The notes beneath the pieces were generated by a model, which had not been told where the DNA came from, searched no databases, and saw only the letters and a list, made by a program, of their open reading frames with translations. A program made the translations under genes and the position numbers. A stretch of 15,200 bases of DNA, from assembly GCA_900542385.1 (NCBI GenBank), contig UQNP01000034.1, forward strand, positions 1 through 15,200, read 5' to 3'. Positions within the stretch are counted from its first letter, which is position 1. Every line of letters starts with the position of its first letter. Below, piece after piece: positions 7,685-14,292 of the stretch. The DNA comes from an uncultured Eubacterium sp. (GTDB lineage Bacteria > Bacillota > Clostridia > Peptostreptococcales > Anaerovoracaceae).

Positions 7685-8002
7685 TTTGCACTGATTAGAT
7701 TACGTGATTTTTACATTGTTTTAACCTGTAAAAGATAGAAAAGGATGGCGGATCGTTCTATTATGATGGTGACAGAGATTTTTACTCTCAAACCTCAACT
7801 TCATACTCAATTACAACGCAAAACCCATGCAGCGCCAGAGCCGTTGCCGCAAAAAACAATCCTACTGCGGCAGCGGTATATCCGGTAAAAGTCATACTGA
7901 AAACCGCCGGTTTGACTGTTTTTCGGATAGAGAGGCGCTGTTTTGCCGTTTTTGGGAAATAGGGGAATTGCTCTGACAGATGACAGTATGGGTTTGAACA
8001 CA
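7685..8002. other. Intergenic region with no supported gene
   Basis: This stretch lies between the first MATE gene and the hsp20 terminator. Two overlapping minus-strand frames stay open (85 and 64 codons), but neither has a ribosome binding site or a recognisable domain, and the 85-codon one runs through the hsp20 terminator. The segment from about 7800 to 7960 is richer in G+C than its flanks and holds small palindromes such as AACCGCCGGTT. The end of the longer frame would encode one hydrophobic stretch (AAAVGLFFAATALALHGFCVV). It may be a dispersed repeat, a decayed gene fragment or a short membrane peptide; I cannot decide between these. Confidence 0.4.
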
Positions 8003-8045
8003 TGAAAAAACCTGCATAAACGGCAAGGCTGTTCATGCAGGTCAT
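8003..8045 (-). terminator. Intrinsic terminator of hsp20
   Basis: Read on the minus strand, CCTGCAT (plus 8035-8041) pairs with ATGCAGG (plus 8011-8017). Inner pairing of AAC.GC with GC.GTT lengthens the stem, and a run of six T's follows (plus 8005-8010). It lies 35 nt beyond the hsp20 stop codon. Confidence 0.85.
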
Positions 8046-8078
8046 AACTTTCAGTTCATATCTTTGGTTTTACGGAGA

Positions 8079-8534
8079 TTATCCCTCTATTGCAATATAT
8101 TTATTCTGCTCCAATTCTTTGACATCCTTCTTAGGAACAGATATTTTCAAGATACCGTCTTCATATTTTGCCTTAATATCTTCTTCTTTCAGATGGTCTC
8201 CGACATAGAAGCTTCTGCTCATGGAGCCGGTGTAACGTTCACGTCTGATATATTCACCGTTTTTGTTCTTTTCTTCTTTGTCGAGTCCTTTCGCAGCCGA
8301 TACTGTCAGATAACCGTTGTTCAGTTCAGCTTTGATCTCATCTTTTTTGAATCCCGGAAGGTCGATATCAAGTTCGTAGCTTCCGTCTGTTTCCCTTATG
8401 TCTGTCTTCATCATGTTCTTTGCGTGTTTTCCGTACAGCGGATTTCTGCTGCCCCAGAAATCATCATCAAACATATTGTCCATAAAGCCGTCAAATAAAT
8501 CTCCATTCCACAAACTCAGATTGTTTTTTCTCAT
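8079..8534 (-). CDS. Hsp20/alpha-crystallin small heat-shock protein
   Basis: A 151-residue ATP-independent holdase chaperone of the cytosol that binds unfolding proteins for later refolding by DnaK/ClpB. The N-terminal arm (1-40) is rich in Phe, Trp and Asp. The alpha-crystallin domain spans about 42-136, with the ELDIDLPGFKKDEIK strand pair, the RRERYTGSMSRSFYV dimerisation region and the KYEDGILKISVPK signature. The C-terminal tail ends with an I-x-I-type motif (YIAIEG) used in oligomer assembly. Length and motifs are typical. An AAAGGAGAG site precedes the ATG. A HrcA-type CIRCE element over the promoter shows it is heat-shock regulated, and a strong terminator follows, so it is monocistronic. 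Confidence 0.95.
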   Translation of the reverse strand: MRKNNLSLWNGDLFDGFMDNMFDDDFWGSRNPLYGKHAKNMMKTDIRETDGSYELDIDLPGFKKDEIKAELNNGYLTVSAAKGLDKEEKNKNGEYIRRERYTGSMSRSFYVGDHLKEEDIKAKYEDGILKISVPKKDVKELEQNKYIAIEG

Positions 8535-8540
8535 AAGTCA

Positions 8541-8646
8541 TCTCTCCTTTACATAATCATTTAATTATCATTGCGGAGAACCGTAATGTGTCAATCTTTA
8601 AAACTGTTTCCCTTTTATCTCTTTTGTTCTCCCTTTCCCTTTTGAT
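8541..8646 (-). promoter_or_regulatory. hsp20 5' leader with competing pairings around the ribosome binding site
   Basis: The predicted leader is about 110 nt. GGTTCTCC (complement of plus 8575-8582) can pair with an upstream GGAGAAC (complement of plus 8626-8632; seven pairs) or with the GGAGAG of the ribosome binding site (plus 8541-8550; five pairs plus a G-U). A small hairpin with loop TTCT (CATT.CGG/CCG.AATG) could hold the same segment. This would permit temperature-dependent translation as in other hsp20 leaders, but it matches no known thermometer class that I recognise. Confidence 0.3.
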
Positions 8647-8652
8647 AATTAT

Positions 8653-8680
8653 ATTATAGCACTATTGTTAGCACTGTCAA
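8653..8680 (-). promoter_or_regulatory. Sigma-A promoter of hsp20
   Basis: On the minus strand a perfect TTGACA (plus 8675-8680) and a perfect TATAAT (plus 8653-8658) are separated by 16 nt. The CIRCE operator lies over the -35 box. Confidence 0.85.
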
Positions 8681-8694
8681 GAGGTGAGTGCTAA
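8668..8694. promoter_or_regulatory. CIRCE operator (HrcA binding site)
   Basis: TTAGCACTG-N9-GAGTGCTAA matches the CIRCE consensus TTAGCACTC-N9-GAGTGCTAA in 17 of 18 arm positions with the exact 9-nt spacer. It overlaps the -35 box of hsp20, so HrcA would repress until heat shock. An additional half-site (TAGCACT, 8656-8662) overlaps the spacer and -10 region. Confidence 0.92.
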
Positions 8695-8742
8695 TTTTTT
8701 TGAATTTTTTATTTTTGCTGGAATACCGATGATCTTGCTGTA

Positions 8743-9405
8743 TCAATCGTGTGTTTTAGAGCTGAGTTTTGATATGAGAATATTAAGCTGCTTTGCGATA
8801 AGTCCGACGAGGAGCGCTGCGGCAAGAGTTCCCTCGCGTACGCCCTGCAGACGCCCTATGAAGATAAATGAAAGTATACATGCAGTAAGTACGAGAGTGA
8901 AGTCAAACAATACTTTCATATATCCGAACTTCAACGGTATGATCTTACAAAGAGCGAGAACGACACCTTCTCCGGCAAGAACGATCGCATCGGCTTTGAC
9001 CTCAAGGCTTACACCTATGCCGACAAGCATAATGCCTATGATACATACGATCCACTGTTGTATGTAGGTATTGCAGGATATGTCCTGAACAGCCCAGACG
9101 CCAAAATCTGTGAGAAATCCGAAGAAAAACGCCACGGGAAGCTGCATGAGCTGTATGGGTCTGTAGTTTTTTCTAAGTATCAGTATCTGTATTATTATGA
9201 AAACACAGTGCATTATGATCGTGGCAGTCCCTACGCTCAGAGGAGTGAAGAGACTCACGACGTAAGGCAGACTTGAGATGGGAGACGTGCCGAGGGCGGC
9301 CTTTATCGAAAACGCTATGCCAAAAGACATGATAGTAAGACCTATGAGCAGGAGTGCATATCTTTTCGCCACTTCGGCAGCCATTTTTTTATATGGTTTT
9401 TTCAA
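8743..9405 (-). CDS. YczE/YitT-like integral membrane protein
   Basis: A membrane protein of about 220 residues with five or six hydrophobic segments, resembling the YczE/YyaS/YitT group of Firmicute membrane proteins. Features are LLIGLTIMSFGIAFSIKAALGTSPISSLPYV near the N-terminus and GIGVSLEVKADAIVLAGEGVVLAL in the middle, typical of that group. The molecular function is not established; some members have been tied to transport. Start: the first in-frame ATG (9423) falls at the expected transcription start of the promoter at 9432-9460 and lacks a ribosome binding site. The TTG at 9405 has AAAGAAAGGA five nt upstream and is preferred here. It is divergent from the ClC gene and followed by the separate hsp20 unit. 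Confidence 0.82.
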   Translation of the reverse strand: MKKPYKKMAAEVAKRYALLLIGLTIMSFGIAFSIKAALGTSPISSLPYVVSLFTPLSVGTATIIMHCVFIIIQILILRKNYRPIQLMQLPVAFFFGFLTDFGVWAVQDISCNTYIQQWIVCIIGIMLVGIGVSLEVKADAIVLAGEGVVLALCKIIPLKFGYMKVLFDFTLVLTACILSFIFIGRLQGVREGTLAAALLVGLIAKQLNILISKLSSKTHD

Positions 9406-9431
9406 CGTGATCCTTTCTTTCATACTGGTAT

Positions 9432-9460
9432 ATTATAGCACCGATAAGCTGATATGTCTG
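9432..9460 (-). promoter_or_regulatory. Probable sigma-A promoter of the YczE-like gene
   Basis: Minus-strand TATAAT (plus 9432-9437) is preceded at 17 nt by CAGACA (plus 9455-9460; four of six matches to TTGACA). Transcription would start near 9425, which places the ATG at 9423 at the very 5' end and favours the downstream TTG start. Confidence 0.5.
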
Positions 9461-9566
9461 TTATTTTTTAAATATGTGCTTTCGCTCTTGTTTTGTCATT
9501 TTATGTAATATATCATGTATATGTGATCCGCAGACATTAAAAATTCGCAGTAGAAGGAGAATGACA

Positions 9567-11135
9567 TTGAAACAGGATGCACCGGGAGTTATTAAACGTG
9601 CCGAACGGTTTCAGATTATATTGATTGGAGAGGGGATAATCGTAGGTGTCGTTTCAGGACTGGCAGTCCTTTTATACAGACTGGCTCTGGAGTATGCAGA
9701 TACCTGGCTTGGATATATACTTGAATATGTTAAGGGAAATGCACTTTTGACGGCAGGATGGTTTGCAGCTCTTCTGGAGATGGCGGTGACAGTAGCCGTG
9801 CTTGTAAAATATGAGCCCATGATATCGGGAAGCGGTATTCCTCAGGTGGAGGGAGAGATAGCCGGAAAGATCGAGACAAAATGGTATCGGGTGCTCTTAT
9901 CGAAATTTGCAGGAGGCTTTCTGTGCATGCTCGGCGGACTGGCGCTGGGCAGGGAAGGTCCGTCTATACAGATAGGCGCGATGGCGGGAAAAGGAGTTTC
10001 CAAAAGGATGGACAGAGGGAAAACCGAGGAAAAATTTCTGATAACGTGCGGAGCCAGCGCCGGACTTGCGGCGGCTTTTCACGCGCCGCTTGCAGGAGTG
10101 ATGTTTTCACTGGAAGAAATACATAAAAACTTTTCCGTATCGTTGCTGGTGTCGGTTATGACTGCCTCTGTCACTTCCGACTGTCTGTGCTCGCTGATAC
10201 TGGGAAGCGATTCTGTTTTCAGATTTGAGATCGCAGGAGCGATACCGATACAGCATTACTGGATGATAATCATCCTGGGGATCATTCTCGGATTTGCGGG
10301 AGCCTTTTATAACTGGTTTACACTTAAAGTACAGGAGCTGTTTCGCAAAGTAAAATGTGCAGGCGGCACGGTAAAGATCGCGATACCGTTTTTGATCGCC
10401 GGAGTTATAGGATTCATATATCCGCAGGTTTTAGGCAGCGGGCATGATCTGGTGGAATCTCTGGCAGGAGCGGGAATGTCCCTTGGAAGTATCGCAGTTA
10501 TATTCGCTTTGAGGTTTGTTTTTTCGTCTATATGCTTCGGATCGGGAGCGCCTGGAGGGATATTCTTCCCGCTGCTCGTTCTGGGAGCGTACATAGGAGG
10601 AGCATATGCAGTCCTGTGTTCGGAGTTTGCGGGACTGGAAGAAATATATGCCGGAAATATCATAACCCTTGCAATGGCGGGGTATTTTGCAGCTATAGTA
10701 AGAGCTCCGCTTACAGGGATAATACTGATATTTGAAATGACAGGGTCTCTAAATCAGATGCTGTCTCTTTCGCTTATATCGATAACGGCATATATAACCG
10801 CCACTCTGCTCAAGTCGAAGCCTATATATGAGAGCCTGCTTGAGAGACTGCTCAGCAATAGAAATGAGAGCATCTATGACGGAGAAGATGTGAAAGGAGA
10901 AAAAGTGCTGATGAACCATGCAGTGCAGCAGGGATCTGAGCCGGAGGGAAAGACTATAGGTGAGATAGCATGGCCAAGAAGATGTCTGCTCGTAGCAGTG
11001 CAGAGAGGGAGCGAAGAGCTTATCCCGAAAGGAAGCACCAAGCTTTATGCAGGGGATATCATAGTAACGATGACCGATGACAGAGATGCGGCAGTAACCA
11101 GAGAAAAGATGAACGAGATATGCAGGAGCATTTGA
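9567..11135 (+). CDS. ClC family H+/Cl- antiporter with C-terminal TrkA-C domain
   Basis: A protein of about 522 residues with the ClC fold. The three ion-pathway signatures are GSGIPQVEGEI, GREGPSIQIGAM with the external gating glutamate E130, and GSGAPGGIFFPLLVLGAYIGG. The internal proton glutamate is present (SLEE, E184; compare E203 of E. coli ClC), as is the central tyrosine (SKPIYESL, Y421), so this should be a coupled proton/anion antiporter rather than a channel. The final 75 residues (GKTIGEIAWPRRCLLVAVQRG to GDIIVTMTDD) form a TrkA-C regulatory domain. Start: AAGGAG (9554-9559) lies 7 nt before TTG 9567 but only 1 nt before ATG 9561; an open frame runs back to 9474 without family resemblance. 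It appears to head a unit with the deacylase and second MATE genes. Confidence 0.92.
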   Translation: MKQDAPGVIKRAERFQIILIGEGIIVGVVSGLAVLLYRLALEYADTWLGYILEYVKGNALLTAGWFAALLEMAVTVAVLVKYEPMISGSGIPQVEGEIAGKIETKWYRVLLSKFAGGFLCMLGGLALGREGPSIQIGAMAGKGVSKRMDRGKTEEKFLITCGASAGLAAAFHAPLAGVMFSLEEIHKNFSVSLLVSVMTASVTSDCLCSLILGSDSVFRFEIAGAIPIQHYWMIIILGIILGFAGAFYNWFTLKVQELFRKVKCAGGTVKIAIPFLIAGVIGFIYPQVLGSGHDLVESLAGAGMSLGSIAVIFALRFVFSSICFGSGAPGGIFFPLLVLGAYIGGAYAVLCSEFAGLEEIYAGNIITLAMAGYFAAIVRAPLTGIILIFEMTGSLNQMLSLSLISITAYITATLLKSKPIYESLLERLLSNRNESIYDGEDVKGEKVLMNHAVQQGSEPEGKTIGEIAWPRRCLLVAVQRGSEELIPKGSTKLYAGDIIVTMTDDRDAAVTREKMNEICRSI

Positions 11136-11136
11136 T

Positions 11137-11328
11137 AAGTATTTCAAAGAGATTAGGTATTTTGAAGATGTTGTAAGAAACGCTGTATTTCTTGGAGGCG
11201 ACAGCGATACGCTGGCGGCCATAGCGGGCAGCATAGCCGAAGGATACTACAGTGTGCCGGATGAACTTCGAGAGAAAGCGTATGAAATAATAGATAAAAA
11301 TTTATTGAAACTGATTGAGAGCATCTGA
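11137..11328 (+). pseudogene. C-terminal remnant of an ADP-ribosylglycohydrolase
   Basis: An open frame of 63 codons starts almost at the ClC stop codon and ends at TGA 11326-11328. Its translation contains FEDVVRNAVFLGGDSDTLAA, then IAGSIAEGYY and the PDELREKA segment, the well-known C-terminal block of ADP-ribosylglycohydrolase (DraG/ARH-like) proteins, whose GGDSDT aspartates bind the metal. The remaining roughly 200 or more residues of the family are absent, an in-frame stop (11110-11112) lies just upstream, and there is no ATG, GTG or usable ribosome binding site at its start. I read it as the tail of a gene whose front was lost by deletion next to ClC. Alternatively a sequencing or assembly gap could have removed the front. 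Confidence 0.82.
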
Positions 11329-11341
11329 AAGGAGAGGTATT

Positions 11342-11812
11342 ATGTCATTTGAATCAGTAAAAGAATATTTGAAGGGATACGGTCTTGACGACAGAGCAAT
11401 GGAATTTTCCGTATCGAGCGCATCGGTGGCCTTGGCGGCGGAAGCAGTCGGGTGTCTTGAAAAGGAGATCGCTAAAACCATGGCATTTAAAGTCGACGGG
11501 AAAGCTGTGCTTGTAGTCATGGCGGGAGATTCAAAGATAGATAATCCTAAGTTCAAGGCTGCATTTAAAACAAAGGCTGTAATGCTCAAAGGAGAAGAAG
11601 TGGAGGATATGACAGGCCATCCTATAGGCGGCGTATGTCCTTTTGATGTGAAGGAAGGCGCCGACGTTTACCTGGACGTGTCTCTCAAAAGATTTGAAAC
11701 GGTTTACCCCGCCTGCGGCAGCAGCAACAGCGCAGTGAAGCTTTCCATAGAAGAGCTGGAAAGAGCATCCGGCTTCAAAGATTGGGTCGATATAGGAAAA
11801 GGATGGGAGTGA
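11342..11812 (+). CDS. YbaK/EbsC family aminoacyl-tRNA deacylase
   Basis: A single-domain protein of 156 residues related to YbaK and the ProRS editing domain, which hydrolyse mischarged tRNAs such as Cys-tRNA(Pro) in trans. Seen: the helix around SVALAAEAVGCLEKEIAKTMAFKVDGK, which holds the conserved lysine (K45), the strand VLVVMAGDSKID, and the substrate-pocket motif TGHPIGGVCPFDV (91-103). Length is normal and all family landmarks are intact. AAAGGAGAGG directly precedes the ATG; an in-frame TTG at 11315 lacks a site. The gene starts 13 nt after the ADP-ribosylglycohydrolase remnant and ends 6 nt before the second MATE gene, so those two are probably cotranscribed. Cys-tRNA(Pro) as the exact substrate is inferred from the family. 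Confidence 0.92.
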   Translation: MSFESVKEYLKGYGLDDRAMEFSVSSASVALAAEAVGCLEKEIAKTMAFKVDGKAVLVVMAGDSKIDNPKFKAAFKTKAVMLKGEEVEDMTGHPIGGVCPFDVKEGADVYLDVSLKRFETVYPACGSSNSAVKLSIEELERASGFKDWVDIGKGWE

Positions 11813-11818
11813 TAGACG

Positions 11819-13195
11819 ATGAAAGATGTGGATGAAGTATCATCGACAAAGGCAGAAAAGTTGCAGACGGTGAATAAAATGGAGGCAAAGCCGGTGCTTC
11901 CGCTGATAATATCGATGTCTGTACCGCCTCTCATATCCATGTTCATGCAGTATGCGTACAATTTCGTCGACTGCATGTTCGTTTCGTGGATAAGCGAGGA
12001 TGCGCTTGCGGCGGTATCGCTGGCATTTCCGCTTACTACACTGATGATAGCCCTTTCCATATGGGTCGGCGTGGGAGTGAATGTGCTCATTGCCGGAAGC
12101 CTGGGAAGAAAAGAGCAGGATAAGGCTGACAATACGGTCACCAACGGTATAATACTTTCCGCTGTTTTCGGCATACTCATAACAGCAGTGATGCTGTTCA
12201 TACTGAAGCCTTTCTTTGCTTCCTTTACAGATGATGCGCAGATATATGATCTGGCAATGAAATATATGCGTATATGCGTATTCATGCAGGTGCCGAATAT
12301 GGTGCACATATGCATACAGAAAATAATACAGGGTACGGGGAATATGATCGCACCTATGTGGTTTCAGATAGCGGGAGTGCTTCTGAACTTTGCTCTCGAT
12401 CCGGTGCTTATATTCGGATATTTCGGATTCCCGCAAATGGGCATAGAAGGCGCGGCGGTCGCCACTGTGGCAGGCTATACGTTCTCCATGATCCTGGCTT
12501 TTTACGTTCTCATATTCAGAAAGCAGAGGGTAAAGATAAAAGTAAAAGGCTTCAGGCTCGATCTGAAGACATTCAGGGATATATTCGTCATCGGTTTTCC
12601 TTCATTTGTGATGAACGCTCTCGGAGCGCTGATGACTTATTTTACGAATATATTTTTAGTGCTGTATTCAAATACTGCCGTAGCATTTTTCGGCGCGTAC
12701 TTCAAATTGCAGCAGGTAGTCATAATGACGCTGAATGGACTTGTTCAGGGCTGTATACCTGTAATGAGCTATAATTTCGGAGCGAAAAAAAGGGAAAGAC
12801 TTGATCAGGCGCTCAAATGCGGTACGATCATAGGAGTGATACTTACAGGAGCAAGTATTGTGATTCTGTGGCTGTTCCCGGAACAGATACTGAGACTGTT
12901 CAACGCTTCTGATGATATGATGTCCTTCGGAGTTCCGGCTCTTAAGATAATGTGTGTAAGCTATGTATTCGCAGCAATATCCACTATGCTGGCGTCCTAT
13001 ATGCAGTCCACGGGGCGTGTAAAGATAAGCATCATAATAAATTTCCTGCGTCAGCTGGTACTGCTCATACCTTTGATGTGGCTGCTTTCGAATCTTTTTG
13101 GAATGACCGGCATATGGTGGTCTTTCATAGCAGCAGAGCTGATAACTGTGATCGTTAGCTTTGTTTTGTACAGAAAATATCCTGTAAAAATATGA
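11819..13195 (+). CDS. MATE family efflux transporter, second copy
   Basis: A 458-residue, about 12-helix MATE transporter related to the one at 6314 but clearly diverged. It shares the opening LPLIISMSVPPLISMFMQYAYNFVDCMFVSWISEDAL, the central NMIAPMWFQIAGVLLNFALDPVLIFGYFGFPQMGIEGAAVAT block and LVQGCIPVMSYNFGAKKRERLDQAL in the second half. A 20-residue hydrophilic N-terminal extension precedes the membrane core. A GGGAG site lies 9 nt before the ATG, 6 nt after the deacylase stop; an internal ATG at 11879 is less likely. Unlike the first copy it has no attenuated leader and should follow operon expression. Substrate unknown. Confidence 0.92.
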   Translation: MKDVDEVSSTKAEKLQTVNKMEAKPVLPLIISMSVPPLISMFMQYAYNFVDCMFVSWISEDALAAVSLAFPLTTLMIALSIWVGVGVNVLIAGSLGRKEQDKADNTVTNGIILSAVFGILITAVMLFILKPFFASFTDDAQIYDLAMKYMRICVFMQVPNMVHICIQKIIQGTGNMIAPMWFQIAGVLLNFALDPVLIFGYFGFPQMGIEGAAVATVAGYTFSMILAFYVLIFRKQRVKIKVKGFRLDLKTFRDIFVIGFPSFVMNALGALMTYFTNIFLVLYSNTAVAFFGAYFKLQQVVIMTLNGLVQGCIPVMSYNFGAKKRERLDQALKCGTIIGVILTGASIVILWLFPEQILRLFNASDDMMSFGVPALKIMCVSYVFAAISTMLASYMQSTGRVKISIIINFLRQLVLLIPLMWLLSNLFGMTGIWWSFIAAELITVIVSFVLYRKYPVKI

Positions 13196-13228
13196 TCATA
13201 TTATATAGTTTGATATGATTGACAATAA

Positions 13229-13285
13229 AAAGGAGACTTGCGTTTGCAAAGCAGATATGCAAAGTCTCCTTTGGTTTTAGTTTTT
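13229..13285. terminator. Bidirectional terminator between the second MATE gene and cysK
   Basis: AAAGGAGACTT (13229-13239) pairs perfectly with AAGTCTCCTTT (13262-13272), an 11-bp stem with further inner TTGC/GCAA pairing. T-rich sequence follows on the plus strand and a TTTTTATT tract on the minus strand, as suits the convergent genes on either side. Confidence 0.8.
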
Positions 13286-13294
13286 TGTTTTTAT

Positions 13295-14224
13295 TCAGCC
13301 TTCAAAAAGAGGGGTAGAGAAATATCTTTCTGCTGTATCCGGAAGAACTGTCACTACAGTTTTTCCGGGACCGAGCTTCTTCGCAAGCTGAAGTGCGGCG
13401 GCCACGTTTGTACCGCTCGATATACCGCACATGAGACCTTCTTTTGAAGCAAGATCGCGGGCCGTCTGAAGAGCCTCTTCATCTTTTACTATATATATGT
13501 CCTGATATATGTCGAGATTGAGTATATCAGGTATCACTCCGTCTCCTATGCCCATCTGCAGATGAGATCCGATGGATCCGCCGGACAGTATAGCGGCGTG
13601 TTCAGGTTCTACTGCCCAGATCTCAATATCAGGGTTTGCTTCTTTAAGGATCTCGCCTATACCTGTGATAGTACCGCCGGTTCCAACGCCTGAGCAGAAA
13701 CCGTGTATCGGTCCGTCCACCTGCTCGAGTATTTCCTGTGCAGTGTGGATACGGTGTACCTGAGGGTTTGCAGGATTTGCAAACTGCTGAGGGATGAATA
13801 CATTGGGGTCTTCTTCTGCCATGCGCAAAGCCGTGTTCAGACATTCATCGATACATTCCCCGATATTGTTATCGTCATGGATCAGTATGAGCTCAGCACC
13901 GTAGTGGTTGATCAGTTTCCTTCTTTCTTCACTGACGGAATCCGGCATTATTATTATGGTCCTGTAACCTTTGACAGCGCCTACGAGAGCAAGGCCTATA
14001 CCCTGATTGCCGCTGGTAGGCTCTACGATTATTGTATTTTCATTGATGATTCCTTTTTTTTCAGCATCGCAGATCATATTGTAAGCAGTCCTTGTTTTTA
14101 TGGAACCGCCTACGTTAAGACCTTCGAATTTTACGAGGATCCTTGCGGAATCATCCGATGTCATATGATTTAATTGAACTATGGGAGTATTTCCCATAGC
14201 CTCCAAAATATTGTTGTATACCAT
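13295..14224 (-). CDS. cysK: Cysteine synthase (O-acetylserine sulfhydrylase, CysK type)
   Basis: A 309-residue PLP enzyme of fold type II, expected to make cysteine from O-acetylserine and sulfide in the cytosol. Seen: the PLP lysine K43 in GGSIKTRTAY, the substrate loop TSGNQG (70-75), the phosphate-binding loop GVGTGGT (179-185), and GISSG near 268-271, whose serine contacts the pyridine nitrogen. Length is standard. Two positions are unusual for CysK: KTR where KDR is common, and GNQG where GNTG is common. The catalytic set is otherwise intact, so it is probably active, though a related beta-replacement reaction cannot be excluded. The ATG has a weak AAGGGA site. It lies 68 nt behind the LysR gene on the same strand, with its own possible promoter (14260-14288). 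Confidence 0.9.
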   Translation of the reverse strand: MVYNNILEAMGNTPIVQLNHMTSDDSARILVKFEGLNVGGSIKTRTAYNMICDAEKKGIINENTIIVEPTSGNQGIGLALVGAVKGYRTIIIMPDSVSEERRKLINHYGAELILIHDDNNIGECIDECLNTALRMAEEDPNVFIPQQFANPANPQVHRIHTAQEILEQVDGPIHGFCSGVGTGGTITGIGEILKEANPDIEIWAVEPEHAAILSGGSIGSHLQMGIGDGVIPDILNLDIYQDIYIVKDEEALQTARDLASKEGLMCGISSGTNVAAALQLAKKLGPGKTVVTVLPDTAERYFSTPLFEG

Positions 14225-14259
14225 TTTTTTTGCTTCCCTTCATACAAATTGTCTTTAAT

Positions 14260-14288
14260 ATTATACAGCAAAAAGTTTATGATTTCTA
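14260..14288 (-). promoter_or_regulatory. Possible sigma-A promoter of cysK
   Basis: Minus-strand TATAAT (plus 14260-14265) is preceded at 17 nt by TAGAAA (plus 14283-14288; four of six matches to TTGACA). A second TATAAT overlaps the LysR stop codon. The weak -35 would suit an activator-dependent promoter. Confidence 0.45.
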
Positions 14289-14292
14289 TCCA

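Noticed and set aside
7788..8045. 85-codon minus-strand open frame as a gene
   Set aside because: It runs through the hsp20 terminator hairpin, has no ribosome binding site, and shows no recognisable domain.
9493..9521. Sigma-A promoter for the ClC gene (TTGTCA with TGTATA)
   Set aside because: The -10 box matches consensus poorly, so the ClC promoter is left unassigned.
11704..12436. Two minus-strand frames of about 200 codons over the second MATE gene
   Set aside because: Both oppose conserved MATE and YbaK coding sequence and have no domain or ribosome binding site.
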